DNA from: a virus
Length of the DNA stretch: 39,749 nt
Virus record (IMG/VR): IMGVR_UViG_3300044647_000264
Coordinates: 1-39,749 of that record
Reading direction: 5' to 3' (one strand)
Made by a program: the position numbers and the translations under genes. The notes below the pieces were generated by a model that was not told where the DNA came from, did not search any database, and was given only the letters and a program-made list of their open reading frames with translations. Positions within the stretch are counted from its first letter, which is position 1. The number at the start of each line of letters is the position of its first letter. Below, piece after piece: positions 6,176 through 12,915 of this stretch.

Positions 6176-6591
6176 AGAGATTGTTAGCAGGGTCTTTAAG
6201 TTGGCTACTAGCGCTATTGTCAGCACCATTCTTGCCCAGTCCAGCAATGGCAGCAGCAGTAGCAGTTCAATTGCAGGACAACTGCATAAACACATCTTTG
6301 TGGACACCAGCAATGGCCAAAGCATACGCCAAAGCATTGATGAAATGGGAGTACCCACATTGGAACAAGTCTGAGTGGAGAGCACTCGCAAAACTTTGGG
6401 GCAAAGAGTCTGGATGGCGACAGCATGCAGACAACCCTAACTCCACTGCGTATGGCATAGCACAAATTCTTAACACTAAACCACACACGCCAGCCCCGCT
6501 GCAGGTTGAGCGGGGACTGGCTTATATCCAACACCGCTACGAAAAACCATCTAAGGCATGGGCACATTGGCGTGCCAAAGGATGGTATTAA
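6172..6591 (+). CDS. Secreted lytic transglycosylase-like protein, 139 aa
   Basis: Likely cleaves peptidoglycan glycan strands outside the membrane. Residues 1-28 look like a Sec signal peptide: basic MKR, a hydrophobic core, and a cleavage site near PAMA-A. The domain from about 65 to the end has the SLT-type pattern LAKLWGKESGWR with Glu79 as candidate acid, then STAYGIAQIL (91-100) and QVERGLAYIQHRY, ending AWAHWRAKGWY, as in short actinobacterial and phage transglycosylases. It lies in the early arm, away from the M15 endolysin at 15190-15636, and follows two membrane peptides. It might weaken the wall, block superinfection or serve lysis. The fold call is strong; the role is inferred. 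Confidence 0.85.
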   Translation: MKRLLAGSLSWLLALLSAPFLPSPAMAAAVAVQLQDNCINTSLWTPAMAKAYAKALMKWEYPHWNKSEWRALAKLWGKESGWRQHADNPNSTAYGIAQILNTKPHTPAPLQVERGLAYIQHRYEKPSKAWAHWRAKGWY

Positions 6592-6709
6592 AATTCGCAC
6601 CACTTGGATAAGTGATTATGGAAGGTGGGTTATACCGCTACCTGCGAACACGGTATACAAACAACTAACAAAGGAGATATATGGCACGAGGAAATGGCAG
6701 GACAATTAA
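6506..6709 (+). CDS. Possible small protein overlapping transglycosylase end
   Basis: A frame that begins at TTG 6506 (or a GTG near 6572) within the transglycosylase gene and runs across the 89-base gap to 6709, overlapping the next gene by 29 bases. The part beyond the transglycosylase reads like a normal protein (TTWISDYGRWVIPLPANTV). There is no strong ribosome binding site. It may be a real overlapping gene or chance; the support is weak. Confidence 0.3.
   Translation: MSGDWLISNTATKNHLRHGHIGVPKDGIKIRTTWISDYGRWVIPLPANTVYKQLTKEIYGTRKWQDN
6631..6657 (+). promoter_or_regulatory. Leader hairpin upstream of 6681 gene
   Basis: TATACCG (6631-6637) and CGGTATA (6651-6657) form a 7-bp stem with a 13-base loop. 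It ends 13 bases before the AAGGAGA ribosome binding site of the next gene. There is no T-run. It belongs to a series of hairpins placed just ahead of strong ribosome binding sites in the early arm. Confidence 0.5.
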
Positions 6710-7109
6710 TGTAAAGATACCTACCAAAAAGGTAATCGTTGCATTACAGCAAGCACTAACCAAGTTAGAACTTGACTACACAACACAAGACCAAGCCGAA
6801 GCAAAGTATCAAAAGGCTATGGAAAAATGGCGTAAAGAAGTAATCAAATTTGCTATGGATAATATAGCAAAAGCAGAAAACATACGCACTAACTATCGTC
6901 AATGGACACACAATCTCAATGTTGATTTTGATTTAACAGTTAAAGAGAATGAGTTTCCTACTGAACCTGAGCGTGAATCAGAAGTAATGCATTCACATAC
7001 TTATCGTGATGCAAAAGAAGAGATATCAAATGCTATTCGTATCCTTCAACTTACTGACGAGGAAGTGGTGTCAACATCTACTTACAATTCGATAGCAAAA
7101 TATTTGTAG
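6681..7109 (+). CDS. Hypothetical helical protein, 142 aa
   Basis: The ATG follows AAAGGAGATAT, a strong site. The 142-aa protein starts with a basic strand (MARGNGRTINVKIPTKKVIV), then a long charged, coiled-coil-like region (about 20-70, including AEAKYQKAMEKWRKEVIKFA), a middle with DFDLTVKENEF, and a C-terminal helix ending SIAKYL. It has no Cys and no signal peptide. A hairpin precedes and another follows it, so it may be a single-gene unit. The family is not recognised. Confidence 0.75.
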   Translation: MARGNGRTINVKIPTKKVIVALQQALTKLELDYTTQDQAEAKYQKAMEKWRKEVIKFAMDNIAKAENIRTNYRQWTHNLNVDFDLTVKENEFPTEPERESEVMHSHTYRDAKEEISNAIRILQLTDEEVVSTSTYNSIAKYL

Positions 7110-7115
7110 CAAATC

Positions 7116-7144
7116 GGGCGTCCGCCAATAGGGGCGAGACGCCC
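7116..7144 (+). promoter_or_regulatory. GC-rich leader hairpin upstream of 7166 gene
   Basis: GGGCGTC (7116-7122) pairs with GACGCCC (7138-7144). After one bulged A, CGCC (7123-7126) pairs with GGCG (7133-7136), for 11 bp in all. The hairpin ends 9 bases before AAAGGAG (7154-7160). It is followed by TCCCAAAACAAAGG, not a T-run, so it is not a standard terminator. It may be a processing or 5'-protective hairpin, or an attenuator. Confidence 0.6.
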
Positions 7145-7165
7145 TCCCAAAACAAAGGAGATAAG

Positions 7166-7699
7166 ATGATAGACCTAAGCGCAGAGTTTCTGCGAGAGGA
7201 TGTTATAACAGAAATCAATGAGTTGGATGGTAAGTATAATCCATTTGACCGTGATACAAATGTCCGTATAGTAGAGGACATTCGTAAAGCAATTGATAAC
7301 ATAGCAGATGGAGTTGTTCCATCAGCCAAACATATAGCAGAGGTAGCCATTGCTACTAATGACAATATACAAATGCGTGATTTCCTTATGGGATTACGAG
7401 TTGAAAAAGATATAGATTATGTTGGCACTTATCTATCAGTAATTGGTAATGTTATTACTAAAGATAAATGCATTCCAATTGCTACGGTATTTACTACATA
7501 CCTATATGAAGCAGATGAAAAAGAGTATGCCCAAGAATTTCTTGATAAGGTATTAGAAACCAATCCAGAATATTCTTTAGCCAAACTATTGAAGCGAGTA
7601 TACAATGCTCAGTGGTCAGCCTCAGAGATGAGAGAGATGGCAGTCAAACTACACGATGGTATTCTAAATAATATCTATGAGGTAAACAATGACAACTGA
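7166..7699 (+). CDS. DUF4192-like protein, 177 aa
   Basis: The ATG follows AAAGGAGATAAG. The 177-aa protein is mostly helical. Its C-terminal half (KEYAQEFLDKVLETNPEYSL, AKLLKRVYNAQW, then SASEMREMA) resembles the end of actinobacterial DUF4192 proteins, where a residue run of the type 'P-x-x-x-L-A-x-L-L' is followed by a short helix. The N-terminal acidic part is less typical, and the whole is shorter than the roughly 300 aa usual for that family. Function unknown. It overlaps the next gene by 11 bases. The family call is tentative. Confidence 0.55.
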   Translation: MIDLSAEFLREDVITEINELDGKYNPFDRDTNVRIVEDIRKAIDNIADGVVPSAKHIAEVAIATNDNIQMRDFLMGLRVEKDIDYVGTYLSVIGNVITKDKCIPIATVFTTYLYEADEKEYAQEFLDKVLETNPEYSLAKLLKRVYNAQWSASEMREMAVKLHDGILNNIYEVNNDN

Positions 7700-8687
7700 T
7701 ACATTGATACATGGCACAGCACGCAAGGCTGCATGGCACAAAGCAGGTGTAGCAGTAGAGGCTACATCAGCCAGTGAGGTAGCCAGTCAAGCAGGATTAG
7801 ATTGGTCAGTATCACTACATGATATTACTGCAACCTATACAGTTCCAGGTGAGAATGGAACGAATATGGTTAAAGATTATATCCCAGTAGAAAACAAGAA
7901 AGCAGTTATCAAGACGACACCATACGGTCAAACATCAGCCATTGGGGTAGTTGGTAATCGCTACAAAGTATTTCAGAATGCAGAAATCTTTGGCGCACTA
8001 GATAACTTAATTGATTCTAGTGGCATGAGATACGCAGCAGCAGGTGAGTATGATGGCGGTGGTAAAGTCTGGATGTTAATGGAAACTCCAATGGAGATGA
8101 CCATTGCTAATGACCCACATGCAGCATTCTTATTAGCCAAGACTAGTCATGATGGTAGTAGTTCAGTAATCATCAGGCCAATCATTGAGCGTTTATTTTG
8201 TATGAATCAAATCAATAAGATATACAAAGGCAAGAACAAGTATACTTATCAGTTGAGCCATACAACTAATGCTAAGTTATCTATATCAGAGATAAGTAAT
8301 ATCATTCAATTAAGTTATGATATGGCTAATGACTACACACAACTAGCAGATATGTTACTTGCCAAAGAGGCAAGCCACGAGCATGCAAAGAATTATTTCA
8401 AGCGTGTGTTTCCATTACCTACCAAGATAGAAGAAGTTAGATATGACTTACTATCTACAGGTGAAAAGAAACAATATACTCGTGCTATCCAGGCTAGAGA
8501 AACAGCATTCAATATCTATGCTGCCTCTCCTACACAAGAGAATATACGGAACACACAGTTCGGTATGTGGCAAGCAGTTATAGAATGGGCTGACTACAAT
8601 GCAAAGGGTAAGAACTTAGCATTGCGTGCCATCTCAGGCACCAGCGATAACATCAAGACTCGAGCACTTGAATTGCTAGGAGTATAG
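7689..8687 (+). CDS. DUF932 / phage-plasmid-like protein (TIGR03299 type), 332 aa
   Basis: A 332-aa protein with the hallmark N-terminus AAWHKAGVAVEATSASEVAS followed by a Trp-containing strand (GLDWSVSLHDI), a central VVGNRYKVFQNAEIFGALDN, and the later segment RLFCMNQINKIYKG. This matches the DUF932 or phage/plasmid-like protein family found on phages, plasmids and integrative elements, especially in Actinobacteria. The biochemical function of the family is not settled. It overlaps the DUF4192-like gene and is followed after 4 bases by a zinc mini-protein. The length is within the family's usual range (about 300-400 aa). Confidence 0.85.
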   Translation: MTTDTLIHGTARKAAWHKAGVAVEATSASEVASQAGLDWSVSLHDITATYTVPGENGTNMVKDYIPVENKKAVIKTTPYGQTSAIGVVGNRYKVFQNAEIFGALDNLIDSSGMRYAAAGEYDGGGKVWMLMETPMEMTIANDPHAAFLLAKTSHDGSSSVIIRPIIERLFCMNQINKIYKGKNKYTYQLSHTTNAKLSISEISNIIQLSYDMANDYTQLADMLLAKEASHEHAKNYFKRVFPLPTKIEEVRYDLLSTGEKKQYTRAIQARETAFNIYAASPTQENIRNTQFGMWQAVIEWADYNAKGKNLALRAISGTSDNIKTRALELLGV

Positions 8688-8691
8688 TGTT

Positions 8692-8850
8692 ATGATATCT
8701 AAGTTCAAAGAATGCAATGTATGTAGAGAGAAAAAAGAAGTAGTATCTGAATCATTATTTGCTAATGGTTTATATGGCTATTGGTGTAATGACTGCGACA
8801 TAGCAGAAGGTGCTACACATGCACAAACATCAATCAAGGTAAGGAGATAG
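8692..8850 (+). CDS. Zinc-ribbon mini-protein, 52 aa
   Basis: A 52-aa product with two CxxC knuckles (CNVC and CNDC) separated by about 25 residues, MISKFKECNVCREKKE... ending SIKVRR. This is a classic small zinc ribbon. It starts 4 bases after the DUF932-like gene; its last codons (AAGGAGATAG) provide the ribosome binding site for the next gene, which starts one base after its stop. Such proteins usually bind DNA or protein; the target is unknown. Confidence 0.75.
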   Translation: MISKFKECNVCREKKEVVSESLFANGLYGYWCNDCDIAEGATHAQTSIKVRR

Positions 8851-8851
8851 C

Positions 8852-9304
8852 ATGACAATGTATTACACAGAGGTAGATGGCACAGAGCCAACCATCTCTA
8901 TCCAGGTGAAGGATACTAAGTATACCTTTACCAATGATTCATTAGTTAGATTGATAGAAGAAAAAGAAAATCTTAGAACAGAACTAGTGCAAGTTGAGCG
9001 CAAACTCAAAAGCACTCAGTTTGATGTAAAAGAATTCTTTCAATCTAGATATGAAACAGACCAGTCAGAAATCCTATGTGAGGTAGATGATGTTAATAGT
9101 CTACTCAAAGATATAGGTAGTGATGAACTAACTAAGTCATGGTCAGCAACAGTTACTATTACAGCCACAGTTACAGGTGTAGAAGCACCTAATGCTGAGG
9201 CAGCCCGTGAGATAATTGAAGATGCATTTGAAATTAATCTAACGGTTGATGGCGATGTATGGGTAGACGACCTCACAGTAGAGTCGTGCTATCCTGAAGC
9301 CTAA
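8852..9304 (+). CDS. Hypothetical acidic coiled-coil protein, 150 aa
   Basis: A 150-aa acidic protein. The N-terminal third is beta-like (ISIQVKDTKYTFTND). A coiled coil covers about residues 30-55 (LVRLIEEKENLRTELVQVER). The C-terminal third (SWSATVTITATVTGVEAPNA, AEAAREIIEDAF, DGDVWVDDLTVE) resembles a small alpha/beta domain frequent at the end of actinophage early proteins. The start has two Met codons close together; the first is best placed after AAGGAGATAG. Function unknown. It ends just before an extended -10 promoter at 9307. Confidence 0.7.
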   Translation: MTMYYTEVDGTEPTISIQVKDTKYTFTNDSLVRLIEEKENLRTELVQVERKLKSTQFDVKEFFQSRYETDQSEILCEVDDVNSLLKDIGSDELTKSWSATVTITATVTGVEAPNAEAAREIIEDAFEINLTVDGDVWVDDLTVESCYPEA

Positions 9305-9306
9305 TG

Positions 9307-9315
9307 TGATATACT
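9307..9315 (+). promoter_or_regulatory. Extended -10 promoter candidate
   Basis: TG-A-TATACT gives a full TGn extension plus a hexamer matching TATAAT at five of six positions. No good -35 lies 16-18 bases upstream, as is usual for extended -10 promoters. Transcription would start near 9322, so the RNA would begin at the hairpin described next. Confidence 0.45.
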
Positions 9316-9320
9316 AATCT

Positions 9321-9374
9321 TGAGCAGCCCTGGTTTCGGCTATCTCCTTTCTCAGGGCTGACTCATAAAGGAGA
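9321..9374 (+). promoter_or_regulatory. Leader hairpin whose loop can pair with the ribosome binding site
   Basis: CAGCCCTG (9325-9332) pairs with CAGGGCTG (9353-9360). TGAG (9321-9324) can extend the stem with CTCA (9362-9365) past a bulged A. The 20-base loop contains TCTCCTTT (9343-9350), the exact complement of the ribosome binding site AAAGGAGA (9367-9374) just before ATG 9378. The two helices could coexist as a pseudoknot or compete. Either way translation of the nuclease gene could be switched by RNA structure. The pairings are seen directly; the regulation is inferred. Confidence 0.6.
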
Positions 9375-9377
9375 GCA

Positions 9378-10145
9378 ATGGCAAAAGTAGAAATAAATAG
9401 AGATAGATATGGTAGGCCATTGATAATTCCACCAACAGGTGGTAAAGCAATTGCCTATACAAGAGCAACTACAATTGCTAACTCATTAGATGATGCCTCA
9501 GCATTAACCGCTTGGAAAATGCGGATGGCAGCAATTGGATTAACTACACGGCCAGATATACTGCTATCAATTACAGCAGCACAAGATGATAAGATGGCAG
9601 TTAACTCTTTGATTGAAGATGCTATGGAAGTAGCAGGCGCAAACAAAGCAGCAAACATAGGCACAGCCATACATTCATTTGCAGAAAGACTAGACTTAGG
9701 ACAAGACTTAGGTATAGTCCCACCGCAATGGGCACCAGATATAAAGGCTTACGAAGAAGCAACTAAAATTCTCAACAATAAGTTCATAGAACAGTTTTGT
9801 GTGCTAGATAAATTTAAAATTGCTGGCACACCAGACAGAATTGTTGAGTATAAAGGCGAGTTGTTTGTTGCAGATATTAAGACTGGTCGAGTAGACCATC
9901 CTAATAACATAGCAATACAGTTGGCTATATACGCCAACGGTTTGCCGTATGATAGTGCAACGGCAACCCGTAGCACATGGGGTGATGTAAACAAAGACAA
10001 AGCAATCATTATCCATCTACCTGCAGGGACAGGCACATGCAAGTTAATGTGGATAGATATTAAAGAAGGCTTTAAAGGTTTAGAATTCTCTATGAAAGTA
10101 AGAAAATGGCGAGACCAAAAAGGTCTTGCTACTCCATTCGAATAG
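9378..10145 (+). CDS. RecB/Cas4-like PD-(D/E)XK nuclease, 255 aa
   Basis: Likely a single-strand or recombination exonuclease. The motifs are in the expected order: GTAIH with His99, followed by Glu103; GTPDR with Asp153; ADIKTG with Asp166 and Lys168; and QLAIYA with Gln181. These are the metal-binding and catalytic signatures of RecB-family PD-(D/E)XK nucleases such as those of phage recombination systems and Cas4. No Cys cluster typical of Cas4 Fe-S proteins is seen (only one Cys near 141 and one near the end). It precedes a Cys-containing protein and an ATPase. Its translation may be controlled by the upstream leader with a self-complementary ribosome binding site. Confidence 0.87.
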   Translation: MAKVEINRDRYGRPLIIPPTGGKAIAYTRATTIANSLDDASALTAWKMRMAAIGLTTRPDILLSITAAQDDKMAVNSLIEDAMEVAGANKAANIGTAIHSFAERLDLGQDLGIVPPQWAPDIKAYEEATKILNNKFIEQFCVLDKFKIAGTPDRIVEYKGELFVADIKTGRVDHPNNIAIQLAIYANGLPYDSATATRSTWGDVNKDKAIIIHLPAGTGTCKLMWIDIKEGFKGLEFSMKVRKWRDQKGLATPFE

Positions 10146-10152
10146 GAGAGAC

Positions 10153-10581
10153 ATGTCTCACTCAGAAGCACCAATCAGTATAACAATCAAGACAGCAGCA
10201 GGTAGTTTAGTAACAGTCCGTGCAAGTGACGGAACAGAACTAGATAGCATTGTTGCACAAGGACTAGACGCAATCACATCAGCCACAACAGAACTAGAGA
10301 AAGCAATTCGTGGCACAATACCTACACCTATGACAGTAGGACAAGTTGCATCAGCACTAGGCGCCAGTATCAGCCCAATAGATAACTCAACTACTACGCT
10401 TGGTGGACGCAACTGTCCACATGGAAAGATGACAGCAATTCAAGGAACAGGTAAAGATGGTTCTATGTATCGTGGTTATTTCTGCCCAGCACCTAAAGGT
10501 GCGTTTGATAAATGTAAGAATGTTTATCTTAAAACAACTGACGCAGCATGGAACACATTCGTTCCAGAACAGGTTAAGTGA
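10153..10581 (+). CDS. Conserved early protein with C-terminal Cys/His cluster, 142 aa
   Basis: The start is ATG 10153 after AATAGGAGAGAC; the longer open frame upstream overlaps the nuclease end. The N-terminal half is a beta strand plus helix (ITIKTAAGSLVTVRAS, LDAITSATTELEKAI). The C-terminal half has CPHGKM, a GTGKDGSMYRGYFCP segment and a further Cys (DKCKNVYL), which together could bind one zinc. Proteins with this C-terminal pattern sit beside RecB-like nucleases in actinophages, as I recall, but a function is not established. A DNA-binding partner of the nuclease or helicase is plausible. It ends in a GTGA overlap with the next gene. Confidence 0.65.
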   Translation: MSHSEAPISITIKTAAGSLVTVRASDGTELDSIVAQGLDAITSATTELEKAIRGTIPTPMTVGQVASALGASISPIDNSTTTLGGRNCPHGKMTAIQGTGKDGSMYRGYFCPAPKGAFDKCKNVYLKTTDAAWNTFVPEQVK

Positions 10582-11396
10582 AAACACTTAGACGCTCTAT
10601 AAAGAAAGCAGAAGTGGGGGGCGAACCATTGCCCCCTGCTTTTCAGGCTTTTGAAAGAGCGGGAATCATACTACGCAGAGCAGAAGTAACAGTCATAGCA
10701 GGCACCCCAGGTGCAGGTAAATCCTCAGTTGCACTAGCAATTGCAGCCAGAACTAAACTGCCAACACTTTACTTCAGCGCAGATACTAATGCTCACACTA
10801 TGGCCATGCGTTTAATCGCAATGGCAGGTAACATGAGTCAACAAATGGCAGAAAACTTATTAAAGAAAGACCCAGAAAAAGCAAATGAAATACTATTACT
10901 TAACAACCATTTGTTCTGGTCATTTGAATCTACACCTACACTTAAAGATTTAGATGAAGAAGTATCTGCATTCGAAACAGTATGGGGTAGAAGCCCTACA
11001 CTTATTGTTGTAGATAACTTAATGGACATAGCAATGGATGGACACGAAGAATTCCAGGGCATGCGTGCAGCAATGAAAGAACTAAAGTATTTGGCTAGAG
11101 ATACCAATGCTGCAGTTCTAGTTCTACACCATACCAAAGAAGGATTTGAAAACTATCCATGTCAGCCACGGTCAGCAGTTCAAGGTTTAGTTAACCAGAT
11201 ACCAGCAATGGTATTAACTATTGGGCAGATGAAACAAGGAGATGACAACTTCTTATGTGTAGCCCCAGTTAAGAATCGTTATGGTAAAGCAGACCAAACA
11301 GGTAACAACTATGTTACTCTTTCATTCAACCCAGAATCTATGCATCTAGATGATGTTATGATTCGTTATATGCCACAACAACAGGAGTTAGGATGA
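10578..11396 (+). CDS. RecA/DnaB-fold ATPase (putative replicative helicase), 272 aa
   Basis: Starts with GTG at 10578 in a GTGA overlap. The Walker A is GTPGAGKSS (42-50), the Walker B is LIVVD (142-146), and VLVLHHTKEG follows, the usual pattern of the DnaB/RecA/KaiC core. At 272 aa it is only the ATPase domain; the N-terminal domain of DnaB is absent, as in short phage helicases and RepA-like proteins. It is the only helicase candidate in the genome and is followed by primase genes, so it may unwind DNA at the fork. A recombinase-type or loader ATPase cannot be excluded. It lies within a tightly overlapping set. Confidence 0.8.
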   Translation: MKTLRRSIKKAEVGGEPLPPAFQAFERAGIILRRAEVTVIAGTPGAGKSSVALAIAARTKLPTLYFSADTNAHTMAMRLIAMAGNMSQQMAENLLKKDPEKANEILLLNNHLFWSFESTPTLKDLDEEVSAFETVWGRSPTLIVVDNLMDIAMDGHEEFQGMRAAMKELKYLARDTNAAVLVLHHTKEGFENYPCQPRSAVQGLVNQIPAMVLTIGQMKQGDDNFLCVAPVKNRYGKADQTGNNYVTLSFNPESMHLDDVMIRYMPQQQELG

Positions 11397-11734
11397 GCAA
11401 TCCACGCAAAGCAAAGGGTTCCAAAGCAGAAGCAGATGTAGTTAAATGGCTAAAGAAATGGTTCCCTTATGCAGAACGTAGGATTGCAGGTTCTCAGTTA
11501 GATAAAGGAGATATAGCAGGAGTTAATGGTGTAGTTATAGAAGTAAAAAATCACTATCGCCTAGACCTATCAGCATGGGTAAAAGAACTAGAGGTAGAGA
11601 TAAGAAATGATAATGCATGGACAGGTGTAGTCTTACACAAACGGATAGGTAAAGGAGATGTAGGAGAATGGTATGCCACAATGCCAGCAAAAATATGGAT
11701 AGAATTAATCAGAAAGATTTTAAATGATAAGTGA
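11393..11734 (+). CDS. Holliday-junction-resolvase-like nuclease, 113 aa
   Basis: Starts in an ATGA overlap with the ATPase. The 113-aa product opens with KAKGSKAEADVVKWLKKWFP, then RRIAGSQLDKGDI with Asp40, and VVIEVKN with Glu50 and Lys52: the E...D...ExK core of small PD-(D/E)XK junction resolvases (Hjc type). It would resolve branched DNA produced by replication or recombination before packaging. RuvC- and RusA-type resolvases are not seen. The family call is good from motif order and size; the substrate is inferred. Confidence 0.8.
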   Translation: MSNPRKAKGSKAEADVVKWLKKWFPYAERRIAGSQLDKGDIAGVNGVVIEVKNHYRLDLSAWVKELEVEIRNDNAWTGVVLHKRIGKGDVGEWYATMPAKIWIELIRKILNDK

Positions 11735-11816
11735 ACTATTAATATTGCTAACATACTTTCAACAAGAAATGATAGGATTATTACTATGGATAAGCACAGT
11801 GTTGCTGCCTACCTAG
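11724..11816 (+). CDS. Possible 30-aa hydrophobic peptide
   Basis: A short frame that overlaps the end of the resolvase gene and the start of the zinc primase gene. The product begins MISELLILLTYF and is almost wholly hydrophobic, long enough for one membrane span. There is no strong ribosome binding site. It is included because coupled micro-membrane proteins occur elsewhere in this arm, but it may be chance. Confidence 0.25.
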   Translation: MISELLILLTYFQQEMIGLLLWISTVLLPT

Positions 11817-12142
11817 AACATATAGGCGCCACCCTGCCAGCCGTGGGGCATGGTTGGCGCAAGATGAAGTGCCCATATCATGGCGATAAGCATGCATCAG
11901 CAGCCATTAATTATGATGAGAATAGATTTAAATGTTTTGGTTGTGAAGTAAAAGGTGACGTATACGATTTAATTATACATAGACAAGGAGGTAGTTATAG
12001 TGAGGCTCTCAAATTCGCAGAGGACATATCTTTACCAGGCAGCGGAGGAATACGCAAAGCATCTTCATTTAGCAGCAGAGTATCTTTCAACCCGACATCT
12101 CTCGGTAGAAGAGGCAATGAAATTTCATCTAGGGATAGTTAA
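11786..12142 (+). CDS. Primase zinc-binding domain (CHC2 type), 118 aa
   Basis: The DNA-recognition part of a DnaG-type primase. The zinc ligands are C29 and H32 (CPYH) with C50 and C53 (CFGC), followed by GDVYDLIIHRQGG and SYSEALKFAE, the normal end of the domain. From about residue 82 the sequence becomes a basic, Ser/Arg-rich tail while a second frame (+1) carrying the TOPRIM part already runs inside it. The gene overlaps that next gene by 143 bases. Split primases of this sort are known in actinophages. The tail could be a real linker, or the two parts may be joined by a +1 shift in a fraction of products. Confidence 0.85.
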   Translation: MDKHSVAAYLEHIGATLPAVGHGWRKMKCPYHGDKHASAAINYDENRFKCFGCEVKGDVYDLIIHRQGGSYSEALKFAEDISLPGSGGIRKASSFSSRVSFNPTSLGRRGNEISSRDS

Positions 12143-12632
12143 AGACCCATTACCTGGACATGAATCATACAAAGGTAGGTTAGCAATTCCTTATATAACA
12201 CCATCAGGTGTTGTTGATATTAGATTTAGAACTGTTAACAACCATCCAGATGAACCCAAGTATATGGGTGTGCCTGGTGCTAAGACTACAATGTATAACG
12301 CTCAGGCAGTTTTAACTGCAGGTAATTATATATGTGTAACTGAAGGTGAGTTAGATACAGTTGTCTTAACATCTAAGACTGGACATCCATCTATTGGTAT
12401 ACCTGGAGTTAATAATTGGAAGCCATACTATGGAAAGATATTAGATGATTTTGAGGTAGTAATTGTATTAGCAGATGGTGACAATGCAGGCTTAGAGTTT
12501 GGTAAAAAACTAAGTAGAGAACTAGGCAATGTTAATTTACTACAAATGCCAGAAGGACATGATGTAAATAGCATCATTGTGCAAGAAGGAAAGGAGTGGA
12601 TAGATGAGCGAATTAGAAAATGTCTGGGATAA
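12000..12632 (+). CDS. Primase TOPRIM catalytic domain, 210 aa
   Basis: The catalytic half of the split primase. GTG 12000 is preceded by a near-perfect AAGGAGG (11985-11991), eight bases upstream, so separate translation is likely. The N-terminal helices are followed by GRLAIPYITPSGVVDIRFR, then the TOPRIM motifs: VTEGELD (Glu115/Glu117) and LADGDNAG (Asp159, Asp161). The frame is open back to 11973, leaving a 170-base overlap with the zinc gene in which a +1 frameshift could also fuse the two. It would synthesise RNA primers together with the zinc protein and the upstream ATPase. Confidence 0.87.
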   Translation: MRLSNSQRTYLYQAAEEYAKHLHLAAEYLSTRHLSVEEAMKFHLGIVKDPLPGHESYKGRLAIPYITPSGVVDIRFRTVNNHPDEPKYMGVPGAKTTMYNAQAVLTAGNYICVTEGELDTVVLTSKTGHPSIGIPGVNNWKPYYGKILDDFEVVIVLADGDNAGLEFGKKLSRELGNVNLLQMPEGHDVNSIIVQEGKEWIDERIRKCLG

Positions 12633-12915
12633 TGATGAAGAATTCTGGGATTTTGTAGGAGAAAATAGACGTATGGTTGGCCTATCAGTATCAGATGGGC
12701 AAGGGTTGGATATATTAAATGCACTACGAGATATCTATTTAACTATAGAAAAAGAACCAGACAGTGCCATGCGTATGCTTACACTATTAGGCACAGTTAT
12801 TTATGCCAGCAGTATAGGAGAAGGCAAACAGTTTACAGATGAAATACAAGTAGCAGCAGCAATGGAACAATTCGATACTAACATTAAGGATATATTAGAT
12901 GAAGAATCCAGGTGA
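12604..12915 (+). CDS. Hypothetical acidic protein, 103 aa
   Basis: Overlaps the primase end by 29 bases; its ribosome binding site (AAAGGAG) lies in the primase frame. The 103-aa product is acidic and helical, starting MSELENVWDNDEEFWDFVGE with a cluster of Trp, and ending FDTNIKDILDEESR. No family is recognised. It overlaps the next gene by 17 bases. Confidence 0.7.
   Translation: MSELENVWDNDEEFWDFVGENRRMVGLSVSDGQGLDILNALRDIYLTIEKEPDSAMRMLTLLGTVIYASSIGEGKQFTDEIQVAAAMEQFDTNIKDILDEESR

Noticed and set aside
9378-10145. Cas4 protein of a CRISPR system
   Set aside because: No Cas genes or repeat arrays are present and the Cys cluster of Cas4 is not seen; a phage RecB-like nuclease fits better.
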